A stretch of DNA of 64,000 nucleotides from Bostrychus sinensis (Eukaryota > Chordata > Actinopteri > Gobiiformes > Eleotridae). Each line of letters opens with the position of its first letter. The stretch's first letter is position 1. A program made the position numbers and the translations under genes. The notes beneath the pieces are model-generated. The model searched no databases, was not told where the DNA came from, and saw nothing but the letters and a program-made list of their open reading frames with translations. The stretch spans positions 33,662,586 to 33,726,585 of the forward strand of contig CM036247.1 of NCBI GenBank assembly GCA_020698575.1, written 5' to 3'. Shown here piece after piece: positions 23,401-33,212 of this stretch.

Positions 23401-26400
23401 GGGACGTTCACAGCGTGAGAATGTTAGAATATATGGGGTGAGTGAGGGAGCCGAGGACAACTTTACATCTGTGATTAACTTTGTGGAGACTTTACTTGAA
23501 AATGGTCTGGGACTCTCGTCGCCCACAGCTCTGGGTATTGAGAGACCACACCACTTGCTGTGAAACCCCCCGCTGGAGCCCCGCCGAGATCGATCGTGGT
23601 CAAGTTTGCAAGTTACCGGACAAAGGAGGTCATAATTAAACGGGCGTGGCAGGAAAAAGGCTTTGATTTTCAAGGGGAAAACAGTACATTTAGATAATGA
23701 CTATGCCCCAGAGGTACAACGACCGGAATATGCAGTGGCGAAGGCTGCGCTCCGGGAAAGCAACATCTGATTCCAGACGCCTTTCCTGGTGAAATTGAGA
23801 TTGCACTACAGCGGCGGCATGGTGACGTACAACTCGGCTCAGGAGGCGACGGAGGACATGGTGAAGAGGGGCATATCAGTAAATGTCCCCATGAAAAACC
23901 CCACTTCCTTCTTGGATCAAAATAAGCAGCAGACTTGGCAAACCGGTGGAAAAAAGGGAAACCAAGGTAACGTGATTCAGAAGCAAGGCCTCAAAGCACA
24001 ACTCCAAGCATTCCTACATCGGGACAACTGAACTTAAGTACTGCATCATTGTCTTGGGACTGCATACGAGAGGGCATATGTAGTAGTAGTTGGGACAGTT
24101 GGACATAATGGAACAAACAGACTCATGTACCAGCCTACAGGCTGAAGAGGGCGCTCCTCCACAGGTGAGTGGAAAAGCCCTACCCTTACCCACGGGCAAA
24201 AAAAGCGCCTTGTTCATGGAAGTCAACATGCTATGTTTTAGTTCTTTACTATCTGTTCTGATGTTCTTTAATAGTTTTATTTTGGTTCCTAGGGGTGTAC
24301 GGTTTATCATGTTACGTATACAGTGGGTCAATGATCATTACATAAATTATGCAGGGTATTAAGCCAATTAAAGTAGCAACTTATAATGTAAATGGACTGG
24401 GAAATCCCATTAAGAGGAGCAAGATTATTACGAAATTGAAAAAAGAAGGAGCAGAAATGGCCCTTCTCCAGGAAACGCATTTACAACAATCAGAACATAA
24501 CAAACTTAAGAAATGGAAATTTAACCAATTTTCATCTTCATGTTCCCAAGGTTCTAAAAGAGGTGTAGCAACAATGATTTCTAAATTTTGAGTGCATTCA
24601 GGAAAAGAAGGACAGGGAGGGAAGATTTGTACTAGTGAAAGGTTATTTACATGGCACTTTGATCACATTTATAAATGTATATGCCCCCCCGGGATCAGAA
24701 TGGAAATTTTACAAACACATCTTTGAATTGATTACTGTTGAGGCAGAATGAATTCTGATCTTGGGAGGAGATCTAAATATCAGATTTAATTCATCATTGG
24801 ATTCATCCAATCTTGGGGCTGAATAAAACAACAAAAACATGAAATTATTGATAAAAGAACCAGGGCTTCTTGATGTCTGGAGGGAGCTGAACACAATTAG
24901 GAGGGAATATACTTTTTTCTCCCACCCACATTCTTTTTACTCCAGACTCGACTATTTCTTTATGTTTCAAAAAGATCTGCATAGAGTTATTGACTGTAAA
25001 ATAGGAGTTATGGACTCACAGCCCAGTATACTTGGAAGTAATGATCAGTGAGGAAAAAAGAGATACCTCTTTGAGGTTAAATACAGGTATTTACATCCTA
25101 TGAGGGAGCAAATTAGAGAGAGGATATAAAAAATGATCTTGCTGAAAACGATAATGGGGAAGTTTCCACAATAATTCTGTAGGACGCACTGAAAGCAGTT
25201 ATAAGAGGGAAGATTATTGGCTACAGCTCTAATTTAAAAAAGAAGAGGAATGAACATTTAAAGAGGCTTCAGGCACAATTAAAGATTTTGGAAAACACTC
25301 ACAATACTACTCTGAATAAAAACTTGAAAATAGAAAGAGAAAAAAAGAAGAATGAAATAAATGAAATCTTTTCAAGTGAAGAAAAAAATGACCTTTTTAC
25401 GACAGAGGTACTATGAAGCAGGTGGCAAATCAGCTAAATTACTGGCATATATATCTAACAAAAACAACAACTAGACTAGAAAATACGATTCACAAAATAA
25501 AAGACCCTCAGTCAAATACTACTTTTTGCAAATTGGAAGCTATTCAACAAGCGTTTTTATCATTTTACAAACAATTATATGCTCAGTCTAAAGTAGATGG
25601 AAAACTTTTTTGGATACAATTAATGTACCTAAAGTAAGTGAAGACCAAAATATAGGTCTGATCTTGGAAATAACAGAACTCGAAATTAAAAAAGCAATTT
25701 CTAATTCCAAACCCAATAAAGCACCGCGGCCGGACGGTTTCCCCTCAGAGTGGTATAAGGAAGTTAAACCTTGTTGTACCTATTCTGAAAGCTACATTTA
25801 ACCATGTTTTGAAAAATGGAATAATACCTCCATCTTGGCATGAGGCCAAGAGGGAAAGGATAGACTTGAGTGTGGAAGTTATCGTCCTATTAGTGTGCTT
25901 AATCAAGATTATAAAATATTTACACATATTATTGCCAAAAGAATTGAGAACATTCTGTTTTTATTAAACAGAGACAAACACAGGATAATATCCACCGAAC
26001 ATTACACATCATTGATCATGTAGTCAAAAATCAAACTAAGATGGTACTTATAAGCCTTGACGCCGGAAAGGCTTTTGATTGAGTCAACTGGGAGTTCTTA
26101 TACAAAGTCTTGAAAAAATTTGGATTTCACCAAACGTTTGTAAATTTTCAAGCTCACGTTATTCAAGCTTTATATAAATGTCCAAAAGCAAGAATTAAAG
26201 TTAATGGAGCCCTTTCAAAATCCAAAAGAGAGTCCATTACTCTTTGCCATTTTTATTTAAGAATTGAGTCAAGGTGTTATTCAGAACAACAATATCGCTG
26301 GACTAAAAATGCTTGGCCAAGAAAATAAGATTTCACTCTTCGCAGATGATGTGTTAATATACCTAACAAACCCAGATTCTTCTTTCCTTAATCTCCTATC

Positions 26401-29400
26401 CTACTTGGAAACATTCAGCTGAGTCTCTGGCTATAAACCTAATATTCCCAAAACTCAATTGTTAAGTTTTAATTATAAGCCTAATAGGGAAATAAGGGAC
26501 TGCTAGAGCTGGGCGATTTAGCCAAAAAAAAAAACTCAGATTTTTTCACAAAAAATTAGATTTACGATTTAAAAACGATTCCCCACTTACTTAAAATCAA
26601 ACTGAAGACAACAGAGAAATTGTCCAAAACAAGTTTAGCTTTATTGCGTTGATTTCCTCTTGAGGTTAAAGTACAATCAGACAGAAGTCAAATAGAAGAG
26701 AAGGCCCTGTGATTTTACAGGGGATTTTCTTAAAAGTTGCGCTAAAAGTTGCAATTTTTTTTGTCTATAATTCTTCTTAAAAATATTAGCTAGAACTGTA
26801 AAAACTAACAAAATCTTGAACATCAATCTTTGGACAGGCCAAGTGTACCTACTTTTTTAAATGATATTGCTGTGTTATTAGGCTGTTTTTTGGGGCTCCT
26901 GCAGCTGATTCTGATTCTGTTCCACTCAGATCTTCTCTGGTGATTCCTGTTGTGTGCTGTAGAACATCCAGTCATTAAAAACAGAGGACGTTTGCTGTGC
27001 TAGGTTTTCAGGCAGGTTATTAGCCTGCAACATTAACGTGTAAAGAACAATGACCTCAAACTTCATTGTTGTCTGAATACGCTGCCCATTCAACTTTTTA
27101 GGCAACTATATCACCATGGCAACGCAGACAGCTTTTCAGAGTGACAGCAGACAAAACTAGAAAGCACCGCGTTCGTCTCCTCCTTTAGTCCCATCAACAC
27201 CGCTGCTGCTGGGGAGCACCTGCGACCTCATGTGCGCTCGACCTCCGCGCTGCTCCGCACCGCACCTCAGTCCTCCACATCGCACCTCCACGCCGCTTTG
27301 TCTGTGGCTCAACCCGACCTCCGCCGCGCATTACCGGTGCACTGCTGCTGAGAGAGTTGCGGAGTTTGGACAAAGTTGCAGGGTCGCGCTCAATTCGCGG
27401 GGTTTGCTTGAATTCACGGGGTTTGCTTGGTTTTGCATTAATAGTTGCGATCGCAACATCGCAAAATCCTGTAGGGACTGACTTTGCAGTGGGGCGCTGT
27501 TTGTGCTCCGTCTGACGCTGCAAACCTGAACCAATTCCACACAACTGACGACACTGTGCCTTTCTTAGGAACGAATTCTTCCCTGCTCGCTGCCATGTTG
27601 TTTGTGTTCCTCTAGCACGGAGGGAGGGGGGGCAGGCCTACCCACTATGAACTACGGGAGCCCAGAGCACCGGTGGTGGACGTTTTTTTTTTAATCGATT
27701 TTTATTTAAACAAGTCGACCTGCCCTACAAATTCGAATTAATCTAAAAAATCGATTTATCGCCCAGCCCTACAGACTGCCTGATGTCGTAGTTGAGAATT
27801 TTGATGTATTGCTCCTTTTTCATGGTGCTGTTTACTGTGATTAGGTTCCCTGATCCACCAGCTGAAAAACACCCCAAAACATTAGGTTCCCACCTCCAGG
27901 TTTGACAGTGGGGATGGTGTTCTTAGGGTTGAAGGCTTCTCCTTTTTTACGCCAAATGAAGGATACATCATTGTGGCCAAACAATTCAATTTTTGTTCCA
28001 TCTGACTGTAAAACAGAAGACCAGAAGTCTCCTTTGTCCAGATGAGGATTTGCAAAGGCCAAGCGGGCTTTTTTGTGCCTTATCTGGAGAAGTGGTGTCC
28101 TTCTTGGTCTGTGTTCGTGGAACCCAGCGGTGTGCAGTGTGTTGGACTGTCTGCTTTGAGATGTTGCCACCAGCAGAGCCCAGATTCATCAGGATGGCCT
28201 TGGTGGTGACCCTGGATTCTTTTTTTACCTCTCTCACTATTCTCCTGGCCAGCACAGGTGTCACTTTTGGCTTCCGACCACATCCTCTGAGATTTGTCAC
28301 ATCTTGTATTTTTTAATAATACTCGGCACTGTAGCCACTGGATCTTCAAAACATTTTGATATGGTCTTATAGCCCTTTCCTAACTTGTGAGCAGCCACAA
28401 TGCGCAGCCACAGGTCCTCAGAGAGCTCCTTTGTCTTAGCCATGACTGTCCACAAACCAACAGCAGAGAGCTTCTGTTTTTCATCTGTTGTGTTGATTAA
28501 AACAGCTGTTTCCAAGGAATCAGGGTAATTAGGATGCTTTAGAAGAGCATGGACTATTTGGAATGGTATAGAACTTTGGGTTTTCCCATAGACTGACAGT
28601 TTGCAAAGGGTATGAATAATTTTGGACATGCCACTTTTTGTTCAAATGTAAATAAAAAAAAAAGCAGAGAAATATTTTTTTCCACAGTGAGACTTCTTGT
28701 ACATCGTCTTATTATCTTTTGGGAGAAGCCTGTGTCATTTCTGGTCAAAAAAAACTTGCTGGTTGAATAAAAGTTACTTTAAGTCACAATTTGCCAGGGG
28801 TATGAATAATTTCGGGCTTCACTGTATATACTCCTAAGGCGGCCAGAATATGTATGACCTTCTGTATAATTTATGACAATCTATTGTATAGTTATTGCAA
28901 CTTATACACCCCTTGTTTTTCTGTTTTTCTGTTCATATTATTGTAAATGTTCTTGTCTTACATTTCTGTATAAACTAAAAATCTTTGAAAAAATAAAACT
29001 ACAAAAAAAAAAAGAAGTTGTTTGTTAATAGACCCTTCTTGTGTTTGTAAACAGAAAGTTTACATTCCAAAAACAGGTACTGGAAGTTAAAAAAGACGGT
29101 AATACATTTCTAATGGAGCAATTAGCGCTAACCAACAAACATCGCAAATTATGAATAATCAAGACACGTTTGGTAACAGGTACTGACTCAGATCTGGGTT
29201 ATATCAATTTAGAGTAATTTTTAATAAGTATATAACAGCATCAACAACCATTCGTTCCTGCTGCCCAAAAATGTCTAAATAATTTTTTTTATGTTGCTCC
29301 CTCATAGAAATGAATGGGATAGAACGTTAATCTTGGTACCAGGGTGCAAGTTTTCTTATAACGTCATTCTTGGAAGGGTCTATTGTGCATCAACTAATAT

Positions 29401-32400
29401 AAACTTTTATTTCTGCTTGAGTAATATTATTTTGAAGTTTCAGTACCTGATACTTCAGACCAGGTTTATAGATGTACTTCTCCCCCCTCTGTGAGAGTGA
29501 GTAATGTTTTTTTCTGGCAGGTGCGTTGGACGCTGACAGACTGGAGCTGGATGTATCCCTGTCCTGTCCCTCCAGCAGAGACGCGTCCTGTGCTCATTGG
29601 GACCACACCGTCCAGCTGTTCGTCTGCTGTGACCCTCTCGGTCCCTACTGTAACACAGAGCTGGGACGGTGGATCACTGCCTTCAGGAGGTCAGACATTC
29701 AAAAGACAAAATTCACAATAGAACATACACAACATACCAGGATGTGAAAAATGCTAGCTCAATTTAGAATTGATGGAAGCAGCACATCTCAGGTGTGGTT
29801 TGCACAACACTGGTCAGGAAAATGCAACAGTCAAGGCGTTGTAGGTTCACATGGAAGCACTCAGGTGTGAAGGAAACTGCAGGGGTGAAGAATCTGTAGA
29901 AAGCCTGTTGGACCTGCAAACTGCACTGTTTGGGACGGCACTGTTACGTCATTGTTGTCACTGAAGATACTGGTTTTACGGTGCTTGGAGTATTTCCTCA
30001 AGCGAGACACTAACCCGAAAGTTGGTCTTTTGATTCCCACTGCATTGCATATAGGCGTTGGTCGTTGTGTCCTTGGTGAAGACTCTTCACCCACCTTGCC
30101 TGTATGAATTTGTTAGTGTGACTGTGTGTTTTCCCAGGGCAGCTGTGGCTACAGAAGTTCATCACCGAGTGTGACTGAGGAGTGAATGAATAATGCACCA
30201 AATTGTGAAGTGACTTTGAGTGTCTAGAAAAGTGCTATGTAAGACTTATGCATTATTATTATTATTACAATTATTATTATTTCGATTTCCTGGAATGAGA
30301 ATGCTTGTCCAAACAAAAGGCCAAACCGCAACAGACTTGTTGTGTAAAATACATCATCATGTAAAGGGCCATGTAAAAAAGTTGAGTCAGGGCCATTGTG
30401 TAGCATCCCCTTTAAATCTGTAAATGTTTGGGAAGTGAGATTTTGGAGACGGATGTCCCATTCATGTCTGATGTAGAATTCTAGCTGTGCAACAGTCATG
30501 GGTCTTCTTCATTGGATTTTTTGTTTTATAACCTACCAAATAATCAACATTCAGACTCTGGTCTTTCCTGAAAAAGACATCATCTGGACGGGAGCACACG
30601 TTGCTCTAAAACCTCTCTTTTCAGTATTGATGGTGCCTTTCTGGTTAGCACTAATGCAACCCCATACCATTAGAGATGCAATCTTTGAACTGTGCGCTAA
30701 TAACAACCTGGTTGGTCTCTGGACCCCTTAGTCTGCAGGACACGACCATAGAATATAGTACAGTTAACCTTTGTATGTTTATGATCTATTGTGAATTAAA
30801 TGTTTTGAGTTACATAGAGTAGTTTGATTTGTGTTTTTGTGTTGACAGAGGGACTGGGCGTTGGCTGACAGATGTCTCTCCTCTCATGCCTTTACTGGAC
30901 AGCACCAAATGTACCTTCACCATTAAGACTGTGCCCTGGGCCATGCCCTGGTTTGCCTCTTTCAATCTGAGGTTCAGTGTGACCAACAACACAGCTGGTG
31001 AGATGAAAATGTGTCACTGTAACTGTATCAAACTGAAATGTGTCACTGTAATCATATCATTTTACACATAATTTTAAATTTTCATAATAGTGGTTATGCG
31101 CTAACTACTTCTGCATTCGGCTAAATGGAATGATCCACTTCCGGTCACAGCTTGTAAGCGAGCAGCCGGACAAGGGCAGCTTCAAAAAACATATTTATGT
31201 CGTACACATCACAAAATAAAATCACCAAACTGCAGTGGACTAATGCAGTTTAATCCTTCAAACAAGGGTTTTAGCATTTGTGTGTTAAATATTTAACTAA
31301 TCGCTGAACGCAGAGGCGGGATATTGTTGTGTCAATTAACTAAAGCCGTCACTCGGCGCACTTTATTTCAGCAGGTATAAAGAACACAGGAAAATTTTAC
31401 TAAAGTATGCGACCAAAATCAGCCACAGTGTGCACAAAAACATCTGAAAACGCCACAGAAGAGCTGTGAAAGCGGCTTCAAAACAATGGTTGTAGCCTCG
31501 GAGTGTAGAAATTAATAAATACGTCCAATTAAAACTGTGCTAAAATGGGCAGTTGTGTTGTATCACGTAATTTAACTTGCAGTGTGCTTTATATCCACTG
31601 AAATAGTTAATTGACACAACAATATCCCGCCTCCGTACTCAGCGATTAGTGAAATATTTAATACACAAATGCTAAAATCCTTGTTTGAACAATAAAATTG
31701 CGTTAGTCCATAGCAGCGTTAGTTTGGTGATTTTATTTTGCGATGTGTACGACATAAATATGTTTTTTGAAGCTGCCCTTGTCCGGCTGCTCGCTTACAA
31801 GCTGTGACCGGAAGTGGATCATTCCGTTTAGCCGAATGCAGAAGTAGTTAGCACATAACCCCTATTTATATTCCTTCTCTTAGGAGGAACTCCACTCCGT
31901 CCATTCAGAGTCACACCACTGTTCAGCGGTGGAACATTTGATCAACACTATAATAAAAGATACCAGCCGTTCAAATTCACAGTTCCAGTCTCTATCAAAA
32001 AGGTGAGATGTATACAACATACAGTGGGTAAAATTAATATTGAGCATTTGCATTTTTCTCAAATATATCTGTGACATGGCTGGTTTATGTTGGAATGATG
32101 TTCTTTCCACTTCCGGATTCTGGCACCAAGAGAGCTCACTGGAACATTCAGAAGTTTAGTAATTCTCCTGTAACCAATGCCATCAGCATGTTCTGCAACA
32201 ATAGAGTTAAATGTGTGATGTGAATGCTGGTGTGTTCAGGTGGAGCTGTACGCAGTGATCACAGCACACGGCAGTGATGACAACAAATGTGGAGAGTTCT
32301 GTGTCACATCTCACCACTTCACCATCAACTCTGTCTACAACAACACTCTGACATTTAAGGATCCAGGTCAGTACTCTGGCTGTGTTTATCAATGGATGAC

Positions 32401-33164
32401 AGAGTATTAGTTATCAAAAAAAATCACAAATTCTACTGACTGATAGACGTGATACATACAAGTTTAAGGCCAAGGCGAAGTTCTGCGAGCTATAACATGC
32501 TCTGGACCAGGTTACCTCTGCTGCAAATGTTTTTATAGTGATCTAACCACCCTCTTGACAGGAAATCCTGGGTTTAGGCTAGACTCAGCGAGCTTAAGTA
32601 TACCCCACTGGACATTGAAAGGCGGACTGCTGGTTACTATTAAGAAGACAGTATGAACTTTTACCAAAGGACTGCTGGTTTTCTCTAATGTTTGTCCTTT
32701 TACCTGTGCAATCCCCAGATTCTCCTCTGGGCTGCACCCTGAAGGTCCCAGAGGGGGCTGTCCCTAATGAACACGGCACGTGGCTGTACGGTCGAGGAGG
32801 CTGGTGTGACGGACTGCAGGTCAACCCCTGGAGGGTGGATGTCACTAAACAGGTGGGTAAATTAGACAGCACATTTACAGTCTAGAAGAAATGACCCATC
32901 ACAGAAAATTTCAAACAGGAATGCTTGAAGAGTTGTGTATTGAGGTAGCTGAAATAAGGCTTATTTTTAAATAAATTCATATTTATTTATGAACATGTTT
33001 CTACGTGCAAATTTTCTGAAGTATATTGTGTGTTTGTGCAGGTGGATCTTGGGTATTTCTCCAACTCAATCCTATACAATGGTCTGTTCAATGGCAGTGA
33101 TCCTAATCCCACAAAGGACCCTGGATACATCATCATGTCTTCTTTTCTCATCTTTTACAAGTGA
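8408..33164 (+). CDS. Secreted PNGase F-like protein, tandem copy 1 (13 exons, 685 aa)
   Basis: Exons: 8408-8588, 13154-13469, 18173-18312, 18385-18560, 20383-20543, 22233-22373, 23176-23297, 29521-29689, 30849-30997, 31884-32002, 32240-32366, 32719-32852, 33042-33164. Phases chain without a break and the sum is 2058 nt. A signal peptide (LLFVVFVLFVV core) is followed by a Glu run. Residues about 60-412 are Cys-containing with no clear domain; exon 5 (AKFNASGVLVYTDPG) is weakly protease-associated-like. Residues about 412-685 match peptide-N-glycosidase F modules: CPSSRDASCAHWDH, ELGRWITAFRR, WLTDVSPLMPLL and GTWLYGRGGWCDG. The bacterial enzyme removes N-glycans from Asn; activity here is inferred, and I could not map its catalytic acids. 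Several N-glycosylation sequons (NKS, NAS, NIS, NVS, NNT, NGS) fit secretion. Introns hold several kilobases of transposon DNA. Tail to head with copy 2, 1.2 kb apart. Confidence 0.82.
9190..10246 (-). mobile_element. L1-type LINE ORF2 fragment (post-RT part), in intron 1 of copy 1
   Basis: Minus-strand pieces in shifting frames read 'FGTFSGYKLNILKSQ' and 'FKYLGIYITKTVSELKEKN', typical of L1 RT downstream of the catalytic box, and then a C-terminal part (FDDILQLSPFQKG) with stops. Truncated at both ends and abutted at 10250 by another repeat. Not functional. Confidence 0.75.
10250..10418 (+). repeat. Repeat family member beginning TGTGGCAGACAC (LTR-like?), copy 1
   Basis: Aligns with 43568-43735: shared TGTGGCAGACAC, CTTTTATTCTG, TTGTACCGCAAAA and AATAAAG. 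A TG start and an internal poly(A) signal would fit a solo LTR, but no target duplication or CA end was found. Confidence 0.4.
10620..11380 (-). mobile_element. Tc1-like transposase pseudogene, in intron 1 of copy 1
   Basis: Minus-strand frames read 'WNSILWTDETQTNLYQNDGQ' (DDE domain around the first catalytic Asp), 'TAHDPKHSTSSVKPGGAV', then 'TGSLVFTDDVTQDRSSWIN', with frameshifts between. This order is that of a teleost Tc1-type transposase. A (GTT)n tract lies at 11312-11330. Not functional. Confidence 0.8.
11893..12190. mobile_element. RTE-like LINE 3' tail with ATTC repeats
   Basis: ATTCATTCATTCATTTTCT followed by a conserved block (GGTCGCGGGTGACTGGAGCC, GGGTACACCCTGGACAGG) and TGGAGAGAACCC-type sequence. 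A shorter copy of the same block lies at 47526-47655. Both resemble 5'-truncated copies of an RTE-type fish retroelement. Confidence 0.65.
12349..12811. mobile_element. hAT-type MITE with TAGRGGTGTAATGATAC ends
   Basis: The left end TAGAGGTGTAATGATAC is inverted at the right end as GTATCATTACACCCCTTA. The interior is AT-rich with repeated GATAC/TATCG motifs and no coding potential. Eight-base flanks GTCAGGGC and TCAGTGCC resemble each other only after a one-base shift. Confidence 0.7.
13558..16829. repeat. Possible TIR element split by the intron 2 minisatellite
   Basis: ACTACGAAG at 13558 is inverted as CTTCGTAGT ending at 16828. Inner flanks carry related sequence on each side (GGTTGGACATAACCAGG; CTGGACCAGGTTAGCTCTG). 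Related blocks occur at 32480-32600 and, inverted, at 36170-36530. I infer a MITE-like family hosting the minisatellite; boundaries are uncertain. Confidence 0.4.
14163..16512. repeat. 12-bp minisatellite, about 195 units, GC-rich, with higher-order structure
   Basis: Two interleaved 12-mers, CTGACTCTCGGT and CTGAGCCGCGGT, fill 2.35 kb of intron 2 in PNGase F-like copy 1. A 456-bp higher-order period (38 units) is visible from the rare GAGCCTCGG variant at 14443, 14587, 14899, 15043, then 15209, 15521, 15665. Because the unit is a multiple of 3 and stop-free in most frames, long frames open on both strands (up to 816 codons of TESQTAAQ type). I treat these as artefacts. Confidence 0.93.
16830..18172. 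other. Rest of intron 2 of copy 1
   Basis: No exon seen. A short GA microsatellite lies at about 17191-17208. The last 240 bp before exon 3 aligns with the same place in copy 2 (about 38240-38383; CTCATGCTCTTGTTCTGG). Confidence 0.5.
19258..19560. mobile_element. hAT-like repeat beginning CAGTGGTTCTCAAAGTGGGG
   Basis: The CAGTGGTTCTCAAAGTGGGG end is a typical hAT terminus. The far end is not clearly matched, so the extent is approximate. It lies in intron 4 of copy 1, which is 1822 bp long against 97 bp in copy 2. Confidence 0.45.
21107..21985 (-). mobile_element. LINE remnant inserted in intron 5 of copy 1
   Basis: The minus strand reads 'ISVTGVKLWNSANLALK', a pattern typical of the C-terminal end of fish LINE reverse transcriptases. 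The block is absent from the same point of copy 2, where GAAACAG runs almost directly into TTTATGGAACAGCCCTCAGC, so copy 2 gives a near-empty site. Confidence 0.6.
22440..23160 (+). mobile_element. Rex1/L2-like LINE 3' end, in intron 6 of copy 1
   Basis: Plus-strand frames with breaks read an RT C-terminal region ('NSAAHIHTRTPSCDH', 'FKSHLKTHQFHLNPYF'). It ends in AAAGGCACTTAAAAATAAAATG and an (ATT)n tail, the usual 3' end of this LINE type. Absent from copy 2 intron 6. Confidence 0.75.
26504..27771. mobile_element. hAT-type non-autonomous element, TIR TAGRGCTGGGCGAT
   Basis: The left end TAGAGCTGGGCGATTTAGCC is inverted at the right end as ATCGCCCAGCCCTA. Flanking octamers GGGACTGC (26496-26503) and CAGACTGC (27772-27779) match at six of eight. 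The interior is AT-rich left, CpG-rich at 27170-27600; no transposase is readable. The left flank is L1 and the right flank is Tc1-like sequence. Confidence 0.75.
27780..28829 (-). mobile_element. Tc1-like transposon, transposase pseudogene
   Basis: On the minus strand the 5' end is TACAGTGAAGCCCGAAATTA at about 28829 and the transposase starts MAKTKELSEDLWLRIVAAHK near 28443. Then come 'GRKPKVTPVLARRIVREVKK' (second helix-turn-helix and linker), 'FWSSVLQSDGTKIELFGHND' and 'NTIPTVKPGGGNLMFWGVF'. At least two frameshifts. The 3' end is cut at the hAT border near 27780. Confidence 0.85.
30060..30285 (+). mobile_element. L2-tailed SINE/LINE 3' fragment
   Basis: TTGTGTCCTTGGTGAAGACT, CAGGGCAGCTGTGGCTACAG, then TTTGAGTGTCTAGAAAAGTG and a (TTA)n tail: the conserved 3' block of fish L2-type elements. 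In intron 8 of copy 1. Confidence 0.7.
30480..30740 (-). mobile_element. Tc1-like transposase remnant in intron 8 of copy 1
   Basis: Aligns with 43860-44110 in intron 8 of copy 2, for example CACTAATGCAACCCCAT followed by a degenerate shared block. It is too decayed to read alone; the copy 2 version shows the protein. Presence at the same intron position in both copies implies insertion before the tandem duplication. Confidence 0.65.
31089..31863. mobile_element. Foldback element, 775 bp, long inverted arms, in intron 9 of copy 1
   Basis: AGTGGTTATGCGCTAACTAC at the left is inverted at the right as GTAGTTAGCACATAACCCCT. Arms of roughly 240 bp are nearly identical inverted copies (for example AAGCGAGCAGCCGGACAAGG), around a short unique centre. 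Copy 2 intron 9 holds the uninterrupted site (CATAATTTATATTCC), so the insertion is clean with a two-base AT overlap. It ends only 20 bp before exon 10. No coding content. Confidence 0.9.
32021..32209 (-). mobile_element. Tc1-like fragment in intron 10 of copy 1
   Basis: The minus strand reads 'NSIVAEHADGIGYRRITKLL' and 'RIRKWKEHHSN', the N-terminal helix-turn-helix region of a Tc1-type transposase. A more decayed version lies in intron 10 of copy 2 (45720-45830), and a related fragment at 48695-49090. Confidence 0.75.
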
Positions 33165-33206
33165 TTTTACTTTTGTCTTCTCTGGAATTTGGCTATCAGT
33201 GTTAAT

Positions 33207-33212
33207 AATAAA
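33207..33212 (+). terminator. Poly(A) signal AATAAA of PNGase F-like copy 1
   Basis: AATAAA lies 43 bp after the stop codon. The same signal stands at the same place after copy 2 (48633), within conserved CAGTGTTAATAATAAA. Confidence 0.7.

Larger units (their letters stand above)
23345..29012 (+). mobile_element. Degraded L1 retrotransposon interrupted by hAT and Tc1 elements (intron 7, copy 1)
   Basis: ORF1 remnant (RSQRENVRIYGVSEGAED, RRM-type start; HYSGGMVTYNSAQEATED) at 23390-24030. ORF2 endonuclease (KVATYNVNGLGNPIKRSK, LLQETHLQ) begins at 24349; RT pieces follow (NKAPRPDGFPSEWYK near 25720; FADDVLIYLTNPD near 26337). Frames shift many times. L1 sequence stops at 26503, then come the hAT (26504-27771) and Tc1 (27780-28829) elements, then a 3' tail with AAATAAAACT and poly(A) to about 29012. 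AGTTGTTT occurs before and after as a weak target duplication. The ORF2 C-terminus is missing. Confidence 0.8.

Noticed and set aside
27194..27544. CpG-rich block with 116- and 83-codon frames, as a gene start
   Set aside because: It lies inside a hAT element with matched ends and has no downstream exon; GC content explains the open frames.
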